From Flavobacterium sp. (GTDB lineage Bacteria; Bacteroidota; Bacteroidia; Flavobacteriales; Flavobacteriaceae), in the NCBI GenBank assembly GCA_027483785.1, contig JAIXTU010000035.1:1-7472 (forward strand): DNA of 7,472 bases. Direction: 5' to 3'. Shown piece by piece: positions 1 through 7,270 of this stretch. A program made the translations under genes and the position numbers. Under the pieces are notes generated by a model. It made no database searches. It was not told the origin of the DNA and saw only the letters and a list, made by a program, of their open reading frames with translations. Numbering within the stretch: the first letter of the stretch is position 1; every line of letters begins with the position of its first letter.

Positions 1-1386
1 CAGTTATGGGCTACCGATGCATATCGCGGCATTTATCGTATTGATTACGAATACGATCATTTAAAATTCACAATTACTGACATCAGTAAATTACAAAATT
101 TTAAAAACGACTTTAGTGTTAAGCTGCTTTCTTTCCGCGAAAGTATCTACGTAAAAATTGCTGATAAATGGTATACTCCAAACAAAAAAACAAATCTACT
201 TATCTACGATTCCAAATTTACAGCTGCATTTAATGGAGTTACTGAATTGGCAGCAGCTGGAAAAGAGTCGCTTTTAGCAGTAAAAAACACGCAATTGTAT
301 TTGGTTCGTTTGGTTAATGATTTATTTGTATGGGATTTAATTCCTGAAAAGTACTATCGCGGGCGTTTGATTAACCAAGATACCAAGATTTTTACGCTCG
401 GATCTAAATATGCAGTAAATCTCGACGACGGTTTTTTAGAATTTACCGAACAAAAGAATACACGACTGCTCGATAAAATTCGAATTGAAGCTTTTCAACA
501 ACAGAAATGCTTACAAGCAGGATCAGTTGTAGGTTATAAAAGACCTGTGGAATTGCGCATCATACATAAGTACTTCGGTCAGAATACCACAGAAATTTAC
601 TATCGCAGAAATGGCGATAAGATTAAAGCAGTACCTTACAATAATCGATTGATATTAAATAACTTAGAAAGTGGCGATCAGCAAATTGAGTTCTTTAGTA
701 TTCAAGACAATAACTTAACTCGTGTAGCAATTTTCGAGTTTGAAGTTGCAAGACCTTGGTTTCTCTCAGGATATATGTTAATAATTTATGCTTGTGCACT
801 AGCGCTTTTACTTTTCCTATATTACCAATGGAACCAGTTTCGTTATAAACAGCAACTAGCAATTAGAGAAGAAGAGATAAAACATCAAAGTGAGCTTCGT
901 AACTTAGAGCTTGAAGCTCAGAACGCATTGCGAATTCAAGAATACGAAAAGCACATTTTGGAAATGCAAATTCAAGCAAAAGCCAGTGAAGTTGCATCAA
1001 AATCGCTTTCAATCGCTAAACACAGCGAAATCATTGAAGCTGTTTCGGCTGCGGTCGAAGAAGAACCTGATGTTGCGAAACTTAAAACTAAAATTAAGAA
1101 AGCGATTAAAAATCACAGCATCACCCAAAAAGAGTGGGAAAACTTCGAGCAAAACCTCTTGCAAAGTCATGCTGAATTCGTGAAGAAAATTACAGAGAAC
1201 TATCCCATCTTAACCTCAAAAGATATTAAACTAGCGATTTACTTGAAAATGAACTTATCGTCTAAAGAAATTGCTCCACTTATGAATATCACTTATCGCG
1301 GTGTCGAAATTCACCGCTATCGACTACGCAAAAAACTAGCTCTTGATGCAGATGTTAGCTTGAACAGATTTATGAATACGCTATAA
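1..1386 (+). CDS. Membrane-bound one-component regulator, propeller/Y_Y_Y sensor with LuxR-type HTH (5' truncated)
   Basis: The frame is open from base 1 to the TAA at 1384-1386, so 461 C-terminal residues are visible and the start lies outside the window. The TTG at 247 is an internal leucine codon. Numbering visible codons from 1: residues 1-17 (LWATDAYRGIYRID) resemble a two-component-regulator propeller repeat. Residues about 190-250 look like a degenerate Y_Y_Y domain. Residues 255-275 (LSGYMLIIYACALALLLFLYY) form one membrane span. Residues about 281-345 are rich in E, Q and K and probably form a coiled coil. Residues 404-450 are a LuxR-type helix-turn-helix with LSSKEIAPLMNIT and HRYRLRKKL. 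No histidine kinase or receiver motif is present after the span, so this is not a hybrid two-component system. The family pattern is a periplasmic ligand sensor coupled through the membrane to a cytoplasmic DNA-binding domain. Its place directly before susC suggests it activates this locus. The domain reading is secure; the target and ligand are inferred. Confidence 0.9.
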   Translation, partial: QLWATDAYRGIYRIDYEYDHLKFTITDISKLQNFKNDFSVKLLSFRESIYVKIADKWYTPNKKTNLLIYDSKFTAAFNGVTELAAAGKESLLAVKNTQLYLVRLVNDLFVWDLIPEKYYRGRLINQDTKIFTLGSKYAVNLDDGFLEFTEQKNTRLLDKIRIEAFQQQKCLQAGSVVGYKRPVELRIIHKYFGQNTTEIYYRRNGDKIKAVPYNNRLILNNLESGDQQIEFFSIQDNNLTRVAIFEFEVARPWFLSGYMLIIYACALALLLFLYYQWNQFRYKQQLAIREEEIKHQSELRNLELEAQNALRIQEYEKHILEMQIQAKASEVASKSLSIAKHSEIIEAVSAAVEEEPDVAKLKTKIKKAIKNHSITQKEWENFEQNLLQSHAEFVKKITENYPILTSKDIKLAIYLKMNLSSKEIAPLMNITYRGVEIHRYRLRKKLALDADVSLNRFMNTL

Positions 1387-1432
1387 AATTGAATCTAAAA
1401 TTACGTAGATAACATTTTTTTTGCCAAGATTT

Positions 1433-1470
1433 TACAACTACATAATACATCACTACTACATCATTGCATC
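1433..1470 (+). promoter_or_regulatory. Candidate activator site: phased TACAT(CA) repeats upstream of susC
   Basis: TACATCA occurs at 1446-1452 and again at 1457-1463, exactly 11 bases apart, which is about one helical turn. A shorter TACAT sits at 1439-1443, and CATC recurs at 1467-1470. The 9-mer ACAACTACA at 1434-1442 is repeated in the leader at 1571-1579. The array runs straight into the TTG of the predicted -33 box (1464-1466), the usual position for an activator that contacts RNA polymerase. The neighbouring LuxR-type regulator is the obvious candidate ligand. The repeats are seen directly; the operator role is inferred. Confidence 0.45.
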
Positions 1471-1493
1471 TATTTTTATTTGTTTTATTTTTC
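1464..1493 (+). promoter_or_regulatory. Candidate Bacteroidota-type promoter of the susCD operon
   Basis: TTG at 1464-1466 is followed, after 19 bases, by TATTTTTC at 1486-1493. The known primary-sigma consensus in Bacteroidota is TTG near -33 and TAnnTTTG near -7, so only the last base of the -7 box deviates. Transcription would begin near position 1500, giving a leader of about 115-130 bases. The region is AT-rich, so a chance match is possible. The abutting phased repeats raise the likelihood. Confidence 0.5.
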
Positions 1494-1524
1494 AATTAAA
1501 GTAATTAAAATCAACGTATTAAGC

Positions 1525-1540
1525 AATTTTATATAAAATT
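1525..1540. repeat. 16-bp perfect palindrome in the susC leader
   Basis: AATTTTATATAAAATT is its own reverse complement. It contains only A and T and lies about 30 bases downstream of the predicted -7 box, inside the presumed untranslated leader. TTAATTAA, another palindrome, follows at 1546-1553. The site could bind a dimeric protein or form a weak cruciform or hairpin, but palindromes like this also arise by chance in such AT-rich DNA. Confidence 0.4.
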
Positions 1541-1616
1541 TTAGATTAATTAACAAACTTCTCTCCTACCACAACTACAACGATTTAGTTGCTACATTCG
1601 CAATCAAATCTTTCGA

Positions 1617-4595
1617 ATGAAGTTTGGTATGAAAAAACTAATACTCTTTTTATTCATTTTCTCTGGCTTTCAGTTTGCGGTCGGACAGGCGATTTCTGGA
1701 CAAGTGCTCGACGAGAATGGTTTGCCGCTTCCCGGTACAACGGTAACAAATACAGTAACCCAAGTAAGTGTAGCTGCTGATCTTGACGGAAATTTTAGTA
1801 TTACAGCAGCCGAAAATGATAAGCTAAGTTTCACTTTCGTAGGATACAAAACTATCACTCAAGCGGCAAAGACCGGTATGAAGGTTAGCATGCAACTTTC
1901 CAGCACCGAATTAGAGCAGGTAGTTGTTGTTGGTTTTGGTACGAAAAAAGCGGGTGCTATCACGGGTTCTGTTGCTCAGATTAAAGCTAGTGAAATCACC
2001 AAAACACCAGCGCAATCTGCTATACAGGCTATACAGGGAAAAGCGGCGGGCGTGAACATCGTAACAAACGACGAGCCTGGAGCAAACCCAACTGTAATCA
2101 TCCGTGGCTTAGGAACCGTTTTAGGAGGTAGAACGCCCTTGTATATTATAGACGGTTTAGAGGCGACTTCGCTAAACGGTATTGCTCCTGGAGATATCGA
2201 AAACATTGATATACTGAAAGATGCTTCGTCTCTCGCAATCTACGGACAGAAAGGAGCGAACGGAATTATCGTTGTTAATACCAAAAAAGCAAAGAAAAAT
2301 AAGCTTCAAGTGAGCTACGACGGCTTTGTTGGTCGGAAATTCATTCAGCGAGAAGTTGAGATGGCAGATGCCTACCGCTACGTGTATTACAACAATACTG
2401 CGTTAGGATCGTCGACCTACTTCAACTTTGATCAACCGCACAACACGAATTGGCTTGACGAGATAACCGATACGGGGGAAACTACATCGCATCAGATTTC
2501 AATATCAGGCGGTAGCGAATACGTAAACATGGCGTTCACCGCCACAAATTACAAAGAAAAAGGTATTTTAAATGGTACTCAGTTCGAGCGTACAAATTTA
2601 AGCTCGAGAAATCAATTCAAAATTCTTGACGGAAAAGTTACCATTAAACAAAACTTAAATTTAGCGATTACCAACAATAGCCCAAAACCTCTGAGCGCCT
2701 TTACAAATGCTTATAAACAAGCACCAATTGTTCCCGTTCGTTTCGAAAACGGACGTTGGGGAGTTCCGTTACGAGATCCCGCTACAGGTCAGGTGGCAAT
2801 TAATGGCTCAGATCGTTTTAACAATGTTGGCAACCCCGCTGCACAGTTGTTTTACTACAACGAACAAAATAAAAATCTAGCCGTTTTCGGAAATATATCA
2901 GCCGAACTTCAAATTACAAAGGACATCAAATTTACCTCTAATTTTGGTTCGACATTTAATTGGGCAAAAGGCTTTACGTACACGCCATCACGCAATATCT
3001 GGTTGGCAGAAAATCCTACCCAAGAAATTGCCGATTATCCTGTAAGCAACCCAATCAACACACTACAACAACGTCGATACGACGATTACAGCTGGAACTG
3101 GGATAACTTCGTAAGTTATTCAAAAACAATAGATAAGCACACTATAAACGCTACTATTGGTATGAACCGCAGTACAACAAACAACGCGGAGAGTTTATCA
3201 GCTACTCGTTGGAATGTTCCCGAACAATCAAACTATTGGTCGCTCGATTTATCCGATTACAACACAGAACAACCGCCAGGGCAAATTGCTCAAAACCGCG
3301 TGGAAACTCCCGTAGTCTCTTTAGCTTATTTTGCTCGTGCAGATTACGAATTCGATAACAAATATTTGTTTTCTGCAACAGTACGTCGGGAAGGAAACAG
3401 CCGCTTTCAGGAGTCAAACCGTTGGGGTGTATTTCCAGCAGTTTCCGCCGGTTGGGTGCTATCTAACGAAGCGTTCTTCAAGCAAAACAAGATTCTTCAG
3501 TACGTAAAAATTAGAGGTGGATATGGCGAAGTTGGTAATGCTAATGCACTCACAGCCTTAAACATCCCACTTTTTGCCGCAAACTACAACTACAGCTTTG
3601 GCCCAGATGCAAACATCTTCCCAGGTAATGTTCAACCCTATCAAATCGACCCTAATTTAACATGGGAAACAATGTCGGAAATTGACTTTGGTTTCGACTT
3701 TAGAATGTTTGAAAACCGTTTATCGGGAACTGTTGATTTCTACCGACGCCAAAATGAAAATGTACTTTTACCTGTTACATTACCTTCAGTGATCTCGCCA
3801 GATCGCGTGACACTCAATACGGGAACAGTACTAAATCAAGGTGCCGAAATTTCGCTGAAATGGGACGGGAAATTTAACGACGATCTTAGCTACACTGTTT
3901 CAGGAAATTTATCTCTTAATAAAAATGAACTTCAAGAAGTCAACAACTCTTTCTTCAGTGATTTGATTGGTGGTTCGATCGACAACGGACAATGGACTAA
4001 GCAAGTACTTGTTGGTGAACCCTTGGGAAGCTTTTACGTTTTCGATGTTACTGGCTTTAACGGTGATGGTGAATTTACCTACTCCGACGAACGTGTTGCC
4101 GCAGGATCATATATTCCGACGCATACTTACGCACTCAGCTTTGCACTAAACTACAAGCACTTTGACTTTAGCGTGGATACTTACGGCGTTGGAGGCAATA
4201 AACTATACAATGGTAAGAAGGCGCAGCGCTTTGGCGGAGAAAATGTGGAATCAGCAGTACTTGATGATTTTTGGTTGCCAGGCGATCCGAATGCAACAAA
4301 TCCACGTCCATTCAACAACGTGCCTAGATCTTCTACTTACTACATCGAAGATGGATCGTTCTTCCGAATTAACAACATTACACTCGGATACACCTTCCCT
4401 AAATTCCTTGAAAAAGTTAGTCGCGTGCGTGTTTACGCGACGGCAGTTAATCCGTTCATCTTCACACAGTTCACTGGATACTCGCCAGAACTTGTGGGAA
4501 ATAACGGTGGCGATCCGCTCGGATCTGCTGGTATTGAGTTAAATGCCTATCCTACCAACCGAACATTTGCTATTGGCTTAAACGTAAGTTTATAA
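1617..4595 (+). CDS. SusC/RagA-family TonB-linked outer membrane transporter
   Basis: This is the channel that imports glycan oligosaccharides across the outer membrane using energy from TonB-ExbBD. It has 992 residues, normal for the family. The order is: signal peptide (core MKKLILFLFIFSGF at residues 5-18, probable cleavage near 23), a carboxypeptidase-regulatory-like domain about 26-95 (ISGQVLDENGLPLPGTTV, then DGNFSI and FVGYKT), a TonB-box-like stretch at 100-108 (EQVVVVGFG), a plug about 110-225 (VIIRGLGT, PLYIIDGL, ILKDASSLAIYGQKGANG), and then the barrel. It ends in YPTNRTFAIGLNVSL, matching the family's closing strand, although the final residue is leucine where an aromatic is usual. 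No STN domain precedes the carboxypeptidase-like domain, so sigma/anti-sigma signalling is unlikely. ATG 1629, which gives a cleaner MKKL signal peptide, is at least as plausible a start as ATG 1617. The SusD partner follows after 10 bases. Family is certain; substrate is inferred. Confidence 0.95.
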   Translation: MKFGMKKLILFLFIFSGFQFAVGQAISGQVLDENGLPLPGTTVTNTVTQVSVAADLDGNFSITAAENDKLSFTFVGYKTITQAAKTGMKVSMQLSSTELEQVVVVGFGTKKAGAITGSVAQIKASEITKTPAQSAIQAIQGKAAGVNIVTNDEPGANPTVIIRGLGTVLGGRTPLYIIDGLEATSLNGIAPGDIENIDILKDASSLAIYGQKGANGIIVVNTKKAKKNKLQVSYDGFVGRKFIQREVEMADAYRYVYYNNTALGSSTYFNFDQPHNTNWLDEITDTGETTSHQISISGGSEYVNMAFTATNYKEKGILNGTQFERTNLSSRNQFKILDGKVTIKQNLNLAITNNSPKPLSAFTNAYKQAPIVPVRFENGRWGVPLRDPATGQVAINGSDRFNNVGNPAAQLFYYNEQNKNLAVFGNISAELQITKDIKFTSNFGSTFNWAKGFTYTPSRNIWLAENPTQEIADYPVSNPINTLQQRRYDDYSWNWDNFVSYSKTIDKHTINATIGMNRSTTNNAESLSATRWNVPEQSNYWSLDLSDYNTEQPPGQIAQNRVETPVVSLAYFARADYEFDNKYLFSATVRREGNSRFQESNRWGVFPAVSAGWVLSNEAFFKQNKILQYVKIRGGYGEVGNANALTALNIPLFAANYNYSFGPDANIFPGNVQPYQIDPNLTWETMSEIDFGFDFRMFENRLSGTVDFYRRQNENVLLPVTLPSVISPDRVTLNTGTVLNQGAEISLKWDGKFNDDLSYTVSGNLSLNKNELQEVNNSFFSDLIGGSIDNGQWTKQVLVGEPLGSFYVFDVTGFNGDGEFTYSDERVAAGSYIPTHTYALSFALNYKHFDFSVDTYGVGGNKLYNGKKAQRFGGENVESAVLDDFWLPGDPNATNPRPFNNVPRSSTYYIEDGSFFRINNITLGYTFPKFLEKVSRVRVYATAVNPFIFTQFTGYSPELVGNNGGDPLGSAGIELNAYPTNRTFAIGLNVSL

Positions 4596-4605
4596 TTAAT
4601 TGACT

Positions 4606-6063
4606 ATGAAATCTTTAAGTAAAAAAATATTTGTCTTATCCGCGATAGCTTGTTTTTTGCTATCCGCTTGTGAAGACGATCTGAATGTAGAACCGAACAC
4701 AGCTCAAACGGAATTTGATTTCTTAAATGATCCGAATAACGCCGTAAAGTTGGTGAATGGTGTTTACAACAAGTTGTTGGATTACAATATGTACTCGTTT
4801 TCGTGGATTGGTATCGCAAGCATAACCTCCGATGATGCCGATAAAGGCTCTTCCTTATCAGATACGGGAACAGACAAACACAAAATGGACAACCTAACGT
4901 TCGATCCGACAGATATTTCCTTCAGTGATGTTTATAGAGGAAGATACGAAGGAATCTATAGAGCAAACAACGCGTTGTTCTATCTTGAGCAACTGGCCAT
5001 AGATGAAAACTTGAAATCGCGTTTTATTGGCGAAGTTAAATTTCTAAGAGCATTATTCTATTTCGATTTGGTTCGTTGTTTCGGTGGAGTTCCGCTAGTT
5101 ACTGGCAAAATTGATATCAACGACGATGAAACAATCAATGAAGTAGTATTTGTTCGAAAAAGTAAAGAAGAAGTTTACGCTCAAATCGAAGCCGATCTAA
5201 CTGACGCTGCAACGCGATTACCCCTGAAAGCGGCATATTCCAGCGCTGATTTAGGACGTGCAACAAAAGGAGCAGCACAAGCACTTTTAGCAAAAGCGTA
5301 TTTGTACCAACAAAAATGGCAACAATCGTATGATACGGCAGGCGAAGTTATTTCGTCTGGTCAGTACGGGCTTTTAACAAATTACGCTGATGTTTGGCGC
5401 GAAGTTGGAGAAAACAAAGCAGAATCGATTTTTGAAGTGCAAGCAACACTAACAAATGGTTTACGTGATTACACAAACGTGCAAGGACCCAGAGGAACGC
5501 CCGATTTGGGTTGGGGATTCAACTCACCTTCGGCAAATCTAGCCAACTCATTTGAGTCCGGTGATGTTCGAAGAAGCGCATCAATTTTGTTCGTGCCTTC
5601 TGTGTTATGGGACAATTTTGTTGCTCCCGCTACTTGGGCAAACCCACGATACAATTACAAAGCGTACCAGAGTCAAATTGCAGAGCCTTGGAATGGCGAT
5701 AAGGGAAATACGGCTAAAAATCACCGAATATTGAAATACAGCGATTTACTACTCATTCGCGCCGAAGCTGCATTAAACCTTGGAAATTCAAGCGAAGCGT
5801 TAAGCATCGCAAACACACTTCGATTTCGTGCCGGATTAGGTGATCGAACCAGCATTACCTACGACCAACTTTTAGATGAACGTAGATGGGAAATGGCTAT
5901 GGAGTACGATCGTTGGTTTGATTTAGTTCGAACCGGTCGCGCGCAGCAGAAAATGGCAGTCGATGGAAAAACATTTATACCCGGCAAACATGAAGTATTT
6001 CCAATACCCAACGATCAAATTATACAAAGCGGCGGACGCTTAATCCAAAATCCGAGTTATTAA
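4606..6063 (+). CDS. SusD/RagB-family outer membrane glycan-binding lipoprotein
   Basis: This is the lid partner of the SusC-like transporter, expected to bind glycan at the cell surface and deliver it to the channel. It has 485 residues, near the short end of the family. The ATG at 4606 is chosen over a TTG two codons upstream because it gives a clean lipoprotein signal, MKSLSKKIFVLSAIACFLLSAC, with lipobox LSAC and cysteine 22. The acidic EDD right after the cysteine fits the surface-export signals reported for Bacteroidota lipoproteins. SusD hallmarks are visible: GVYNKL near residue 52, YRANNALFYLEQL, EVKFLRALFYFDLVRCFGGV with VPLVTGKI after it, the TPR-like ATKGAAQALLAKAYLYQQKW, then LKYSDLLLIRAEAALNLG, LDERRWEMAMEYDRWFDLVR, and the closing FPIPNDQIIQSGGRLIQNPSY region. 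It begins 10 bases after the susC stop and is clearly co-transcribed. Substrate specificity cannot be read from the sequence. Confidence 0.95.
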   Translation: MKSLSKKIFVLSAIACFLLSACEDDLNVEPNTAQTEFDFLNDPNNAVKLVNGVYNKLLDYNMYSFSWIGIASITSDDADKGSSLSDTGTDKHKMDNLTFDPTDISFSDVYRGRYEGIYRANNALFYLEQLAIDENLKSRFIGEVKFLRALFYFDLVRCFGGVPLVTGKIDINDDETINEVVFVRKSKEEVYAQIEADLTDAATRLPLKAAYSSADLGRATKGAAQALLAKAYLYQQKWQQSYDTAGEVISSGQYGLLTNYADVWREVGENKAESIFEVQATLTNGLRDYTNVQGPRGTPDLGWGFNSPSANLANSFESGDVRRSASILFVPSVLWDNFVAPATWANPRYNYKAYQSQIAEPWNGDKGNTAKNHRILKYSDLLLIRAEAALNLGNSSEALSIANTLRFRAGLGDRTSITYDQLLDERRWEMAMEYDRWFDLVRTGRAQQKMAVDGKTFIPGKHEVFPIPNDQIIQSGGRLIQNPSY

Positions 6064-6096
6064 CAACAAAAATTAACTCTAATCAATTATTATTTT

Positions 6097-6999
6097 ATGA
6101 AAACAAACAAATTACTTATTGGTATGCTTGCGGCAACCGGACTTGCTTTTGTGGTGTCTTGTGGTGGCGACACTGATTCATCTTTACCTCCTATTGGTGG
6201 ATATGACAAAGCCGACGATGTTGCAGCAACTGCGCTACGTGCTTACTGGCCACTAAATGGTAACGGAAAAGAAAGCATTTCAGGAACAAATCCTTCATCA
6301 ACTGTCGCTGCAACCTTTGTAGCTGGTGTAAAAGGTCAAGGAGTATCTTTCAATGTAGGTTATATGGCATACCCTGCCATTGAAGCTTTAAATTCAACTT
6401 CAGGTAGTGCAACAATTAGCTGTTGGGCTATTTTAAATAATACAAGACCTGCAGTTGGTGAACCAAGTAATATCTCACCACTTTTTTCTTTAACAAGAAC
6501 GGGAGAAGTTTGGGGTAACTTGAACTTATTTGGAGAAACGCACGGACTTGTAAGTTCTGATTCTATCCAAGTAAAAGGAATTTACAGAATCAAGCAAGCC
6601 GATGGAACAGAAACTGGAGGAGATGCTGTGAATATGCTGAAACAAGAGCCATGGATGGATGCAACGCACACGTGGAATCCAAACAAAATCGGAGGTCAGT
6701 GGGCGCATATCGTTTATGTTTTCGATGGCCCAACCGGAACAAACAGAATTTACGTAAACGGTGTTAAAATTTCTAACTCGGCTTGGGAAGTACGTAACAA
6801 TGGTGCAGCACTTAACCTAAATCACTTCTTGCCTACACGTCCTGTACTAGGTGCTATGGAAAATGTTGTAAACGGAACAAATACCGACGCTTGGAACAAA
6901 GCTCTAAAAGGATCTATGGATGAAGTTCGCGTGTACGACAAAGCCCTAACACAAGCTGAAATCGGTGCATTGTACGAATTAGAAAAAGCTGGACGTTAA
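6097..6999 (+). CDS. LamG-fold (concanavalin A-like) lipoprotein, probable surface glycan-binding protein
   Basis: This 300-residue protein starts with a lipoprotein signal (MKTNKLLIGMLAATGLAFVV, then SC), with lipobox VVSC and cysteine 22, followed by a flexible GGDTDSSLPPIGG linker. Residues about 47-296 form a single LamG/Laminin_G_3 domain: the opening LRAYWPLNGNGKESISG, then GVKGQGVSFNVGYM, the central TISCWAIL strand, GQWAHIVYVFDG with NRIYVNGVKIS, and the closing GSMDEVRVYDKALTQAEIGAL. The opening and closing motifs are diagnostic of this fold. No glycosidase motif is seen, so a binding role is more likely than catalysis. It is the third gene of the susCD unit, 33 bases after susD, the position often held by SusE/F-like surface glycan-binding proteins, and a terminator follows it. 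The fold is well supported; the glycan-binding role is inferred from fold, lipidation and context. Confidence 0.9.
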   Translation: MKTNKLLIGMLAATGLAFVVSCGGDTDSSLPPIGGYDKADDVAATALRAYWPLNGNGKESISGTNPSSTVAATFVAGVKGQGVSFNVGYMAYPAIEALNSTSGSATISCWAILNNTRPAVGEPSNISPLFSLTRTGEVWGNLNLFGETHGLVSSDSIQVKGIYRIKQADGTETGGDAVNMLKQEPWMDATHTWNPNKIGGQWAHIVYVFDGPTGTNRIYVNGVKISNSAWEVRNNGAALNLNHFLPTRPVLGAMENVVNGTNTDAWNKALKGSMDEVRVYDKALTQAEIGALYELEKAGR

Positions 7000-7019
7000 T
7001 CTTTAGTATTTTTTATTAA

Positions 7020-7048
7020 AAACTCCGGCAACGAGCTTGCCGGAGTTT
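7020..7048 (+). terminator. Strong intrinsic terminator after the susCD-LamG unit
   Basis: The arm AAACTCCGGCAA is not fully paired at its first base; the perfect stem is 12 bp, AACTCCGGCAA plus one outer A-T pair (7020-7031 with 7037-7048), around the 5-base loop CGAGC at 7032-7036. The stem is far richer in GC than its surroundings and is followed by TTTATTTAA. A-rich sequence before the stem gives a T-rich tract on the other strand, so it may work in both directions. It begins 21 bases after the LamG gene stop. Confidence 0.9.
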
Positions 7049-7179
7049 ATTTAACGAAAGTTCGATTTAAAAATTGAAGTTAAAAACACTTATTTAATTA
7101 AAGACATATATCGACTTGCCGAAGTTTTTCAAAAAATATAATGTACCATAACTGAAATTGTTCACTTTAAACAAACTTG

Positions 7180-7204
7180 CATCGAAACTTCTATCATCGA
7201 AACT
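7180..7204 (+). repeat. Direct repeat CATCGAAACT x2, 15-base period
   Basis: The 10-mer CATCGAAACT occurs at 7180-7189 and 7195-7204, separated by five bases. It lies 67-91 bases before the start of the GH144-like gene. Two exact copies of a 10-mer that includes GC bases, in such a short AT-rich spacer, suggest a protein-binding site, but its role is unknown. Confidence 0.5.
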
Positions 7205-7241
7205 AAAAATTTCATCTTAACCAAACTACTATCTCTAATCG

Positions 7242-7251
7242 AACGATCGTT
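7242..7251. repeat. 10-bp palindrome AACGATCGTT just before the GH144-like start
   Basis: AACGATCGTT is its own reverse complement and ends 19 bases before the ATG at 7271. It could be a dimeric regulator site or a small leader element. The short length allows chance occurrence. Confidence 0.35.
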
Positions 7252-7270
7252 ATTTATAAAGCAACCTCTT

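Larger units (their letters stand above)
7049..7270 (+). promoter_or_regulatory. Intergenic control region of the GH144-like gene, no gene present
   Basis: No open frame with a plausible start is seen on either strand. Because the terminator ends the upstream transcript, this spacer probably carries the promoter for the next gene. I found no good TTG-N19-TAnnTTTG match. What it does hold: a 10-base direct repeat CATCGAAACT (7180-7189 and 7195-7204), a 10-base palindrome AACGATCGTT (7242-7251), and ACTACTA at 7225-7231, a word also found in the susC activator region. Confidence 0.4.

Noticed and set aside
247..249. TTG as a start for the first gene
   Set aside because: The frame is open without a stop back to base 1 and the upstream codons encode a propeller-like repeat, so this TTG is an internal leucine.
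911..1183. 90-codon open frame inside the regulator gene
   Set aside because: Its K- and L-rich translation is the off-frame reading of the A-rich coiled-coil segment of the regulator.
1393..1422. Possible terminator after the regulator: ATCTA/TAGAT hairpin followed by eight T
   Set aside because: The stem has 5 bp, nearly all A-T, with an 8-base loop, and the T tract is not adjacent to it; too weak to call.
1387..1616. Riboswitch, small RNA, tRNA or CRISPR elements in the spacers
   Set aside because: No conserved RNA motif, cloverleaf or regularly spaced repeats are seen in either intergenic region; the phased repeats are too few and too short for a CRISPR array.
4162..4542. 126-codon open frame inside the SusC gene in another frame
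   Set aside because: It lies wholly within the barrel-coding region, which matches the SusC family throughout, and its translation shows no recognisable domain.
4600..4605. TTG two codons upstream as the SusD start
   Set aside because: ATG 4606 gives a standard lipoprotein signal peptide and a normal 10-base gap; the TTG adds only two residues and no support.
7114..7129. ACTT-GCCG-AAGT hairpin followed by T residues as a second terminator
   Set aside because: A 4-bp stem is too weak, and a strong terminator already lies 66 bases upstream.
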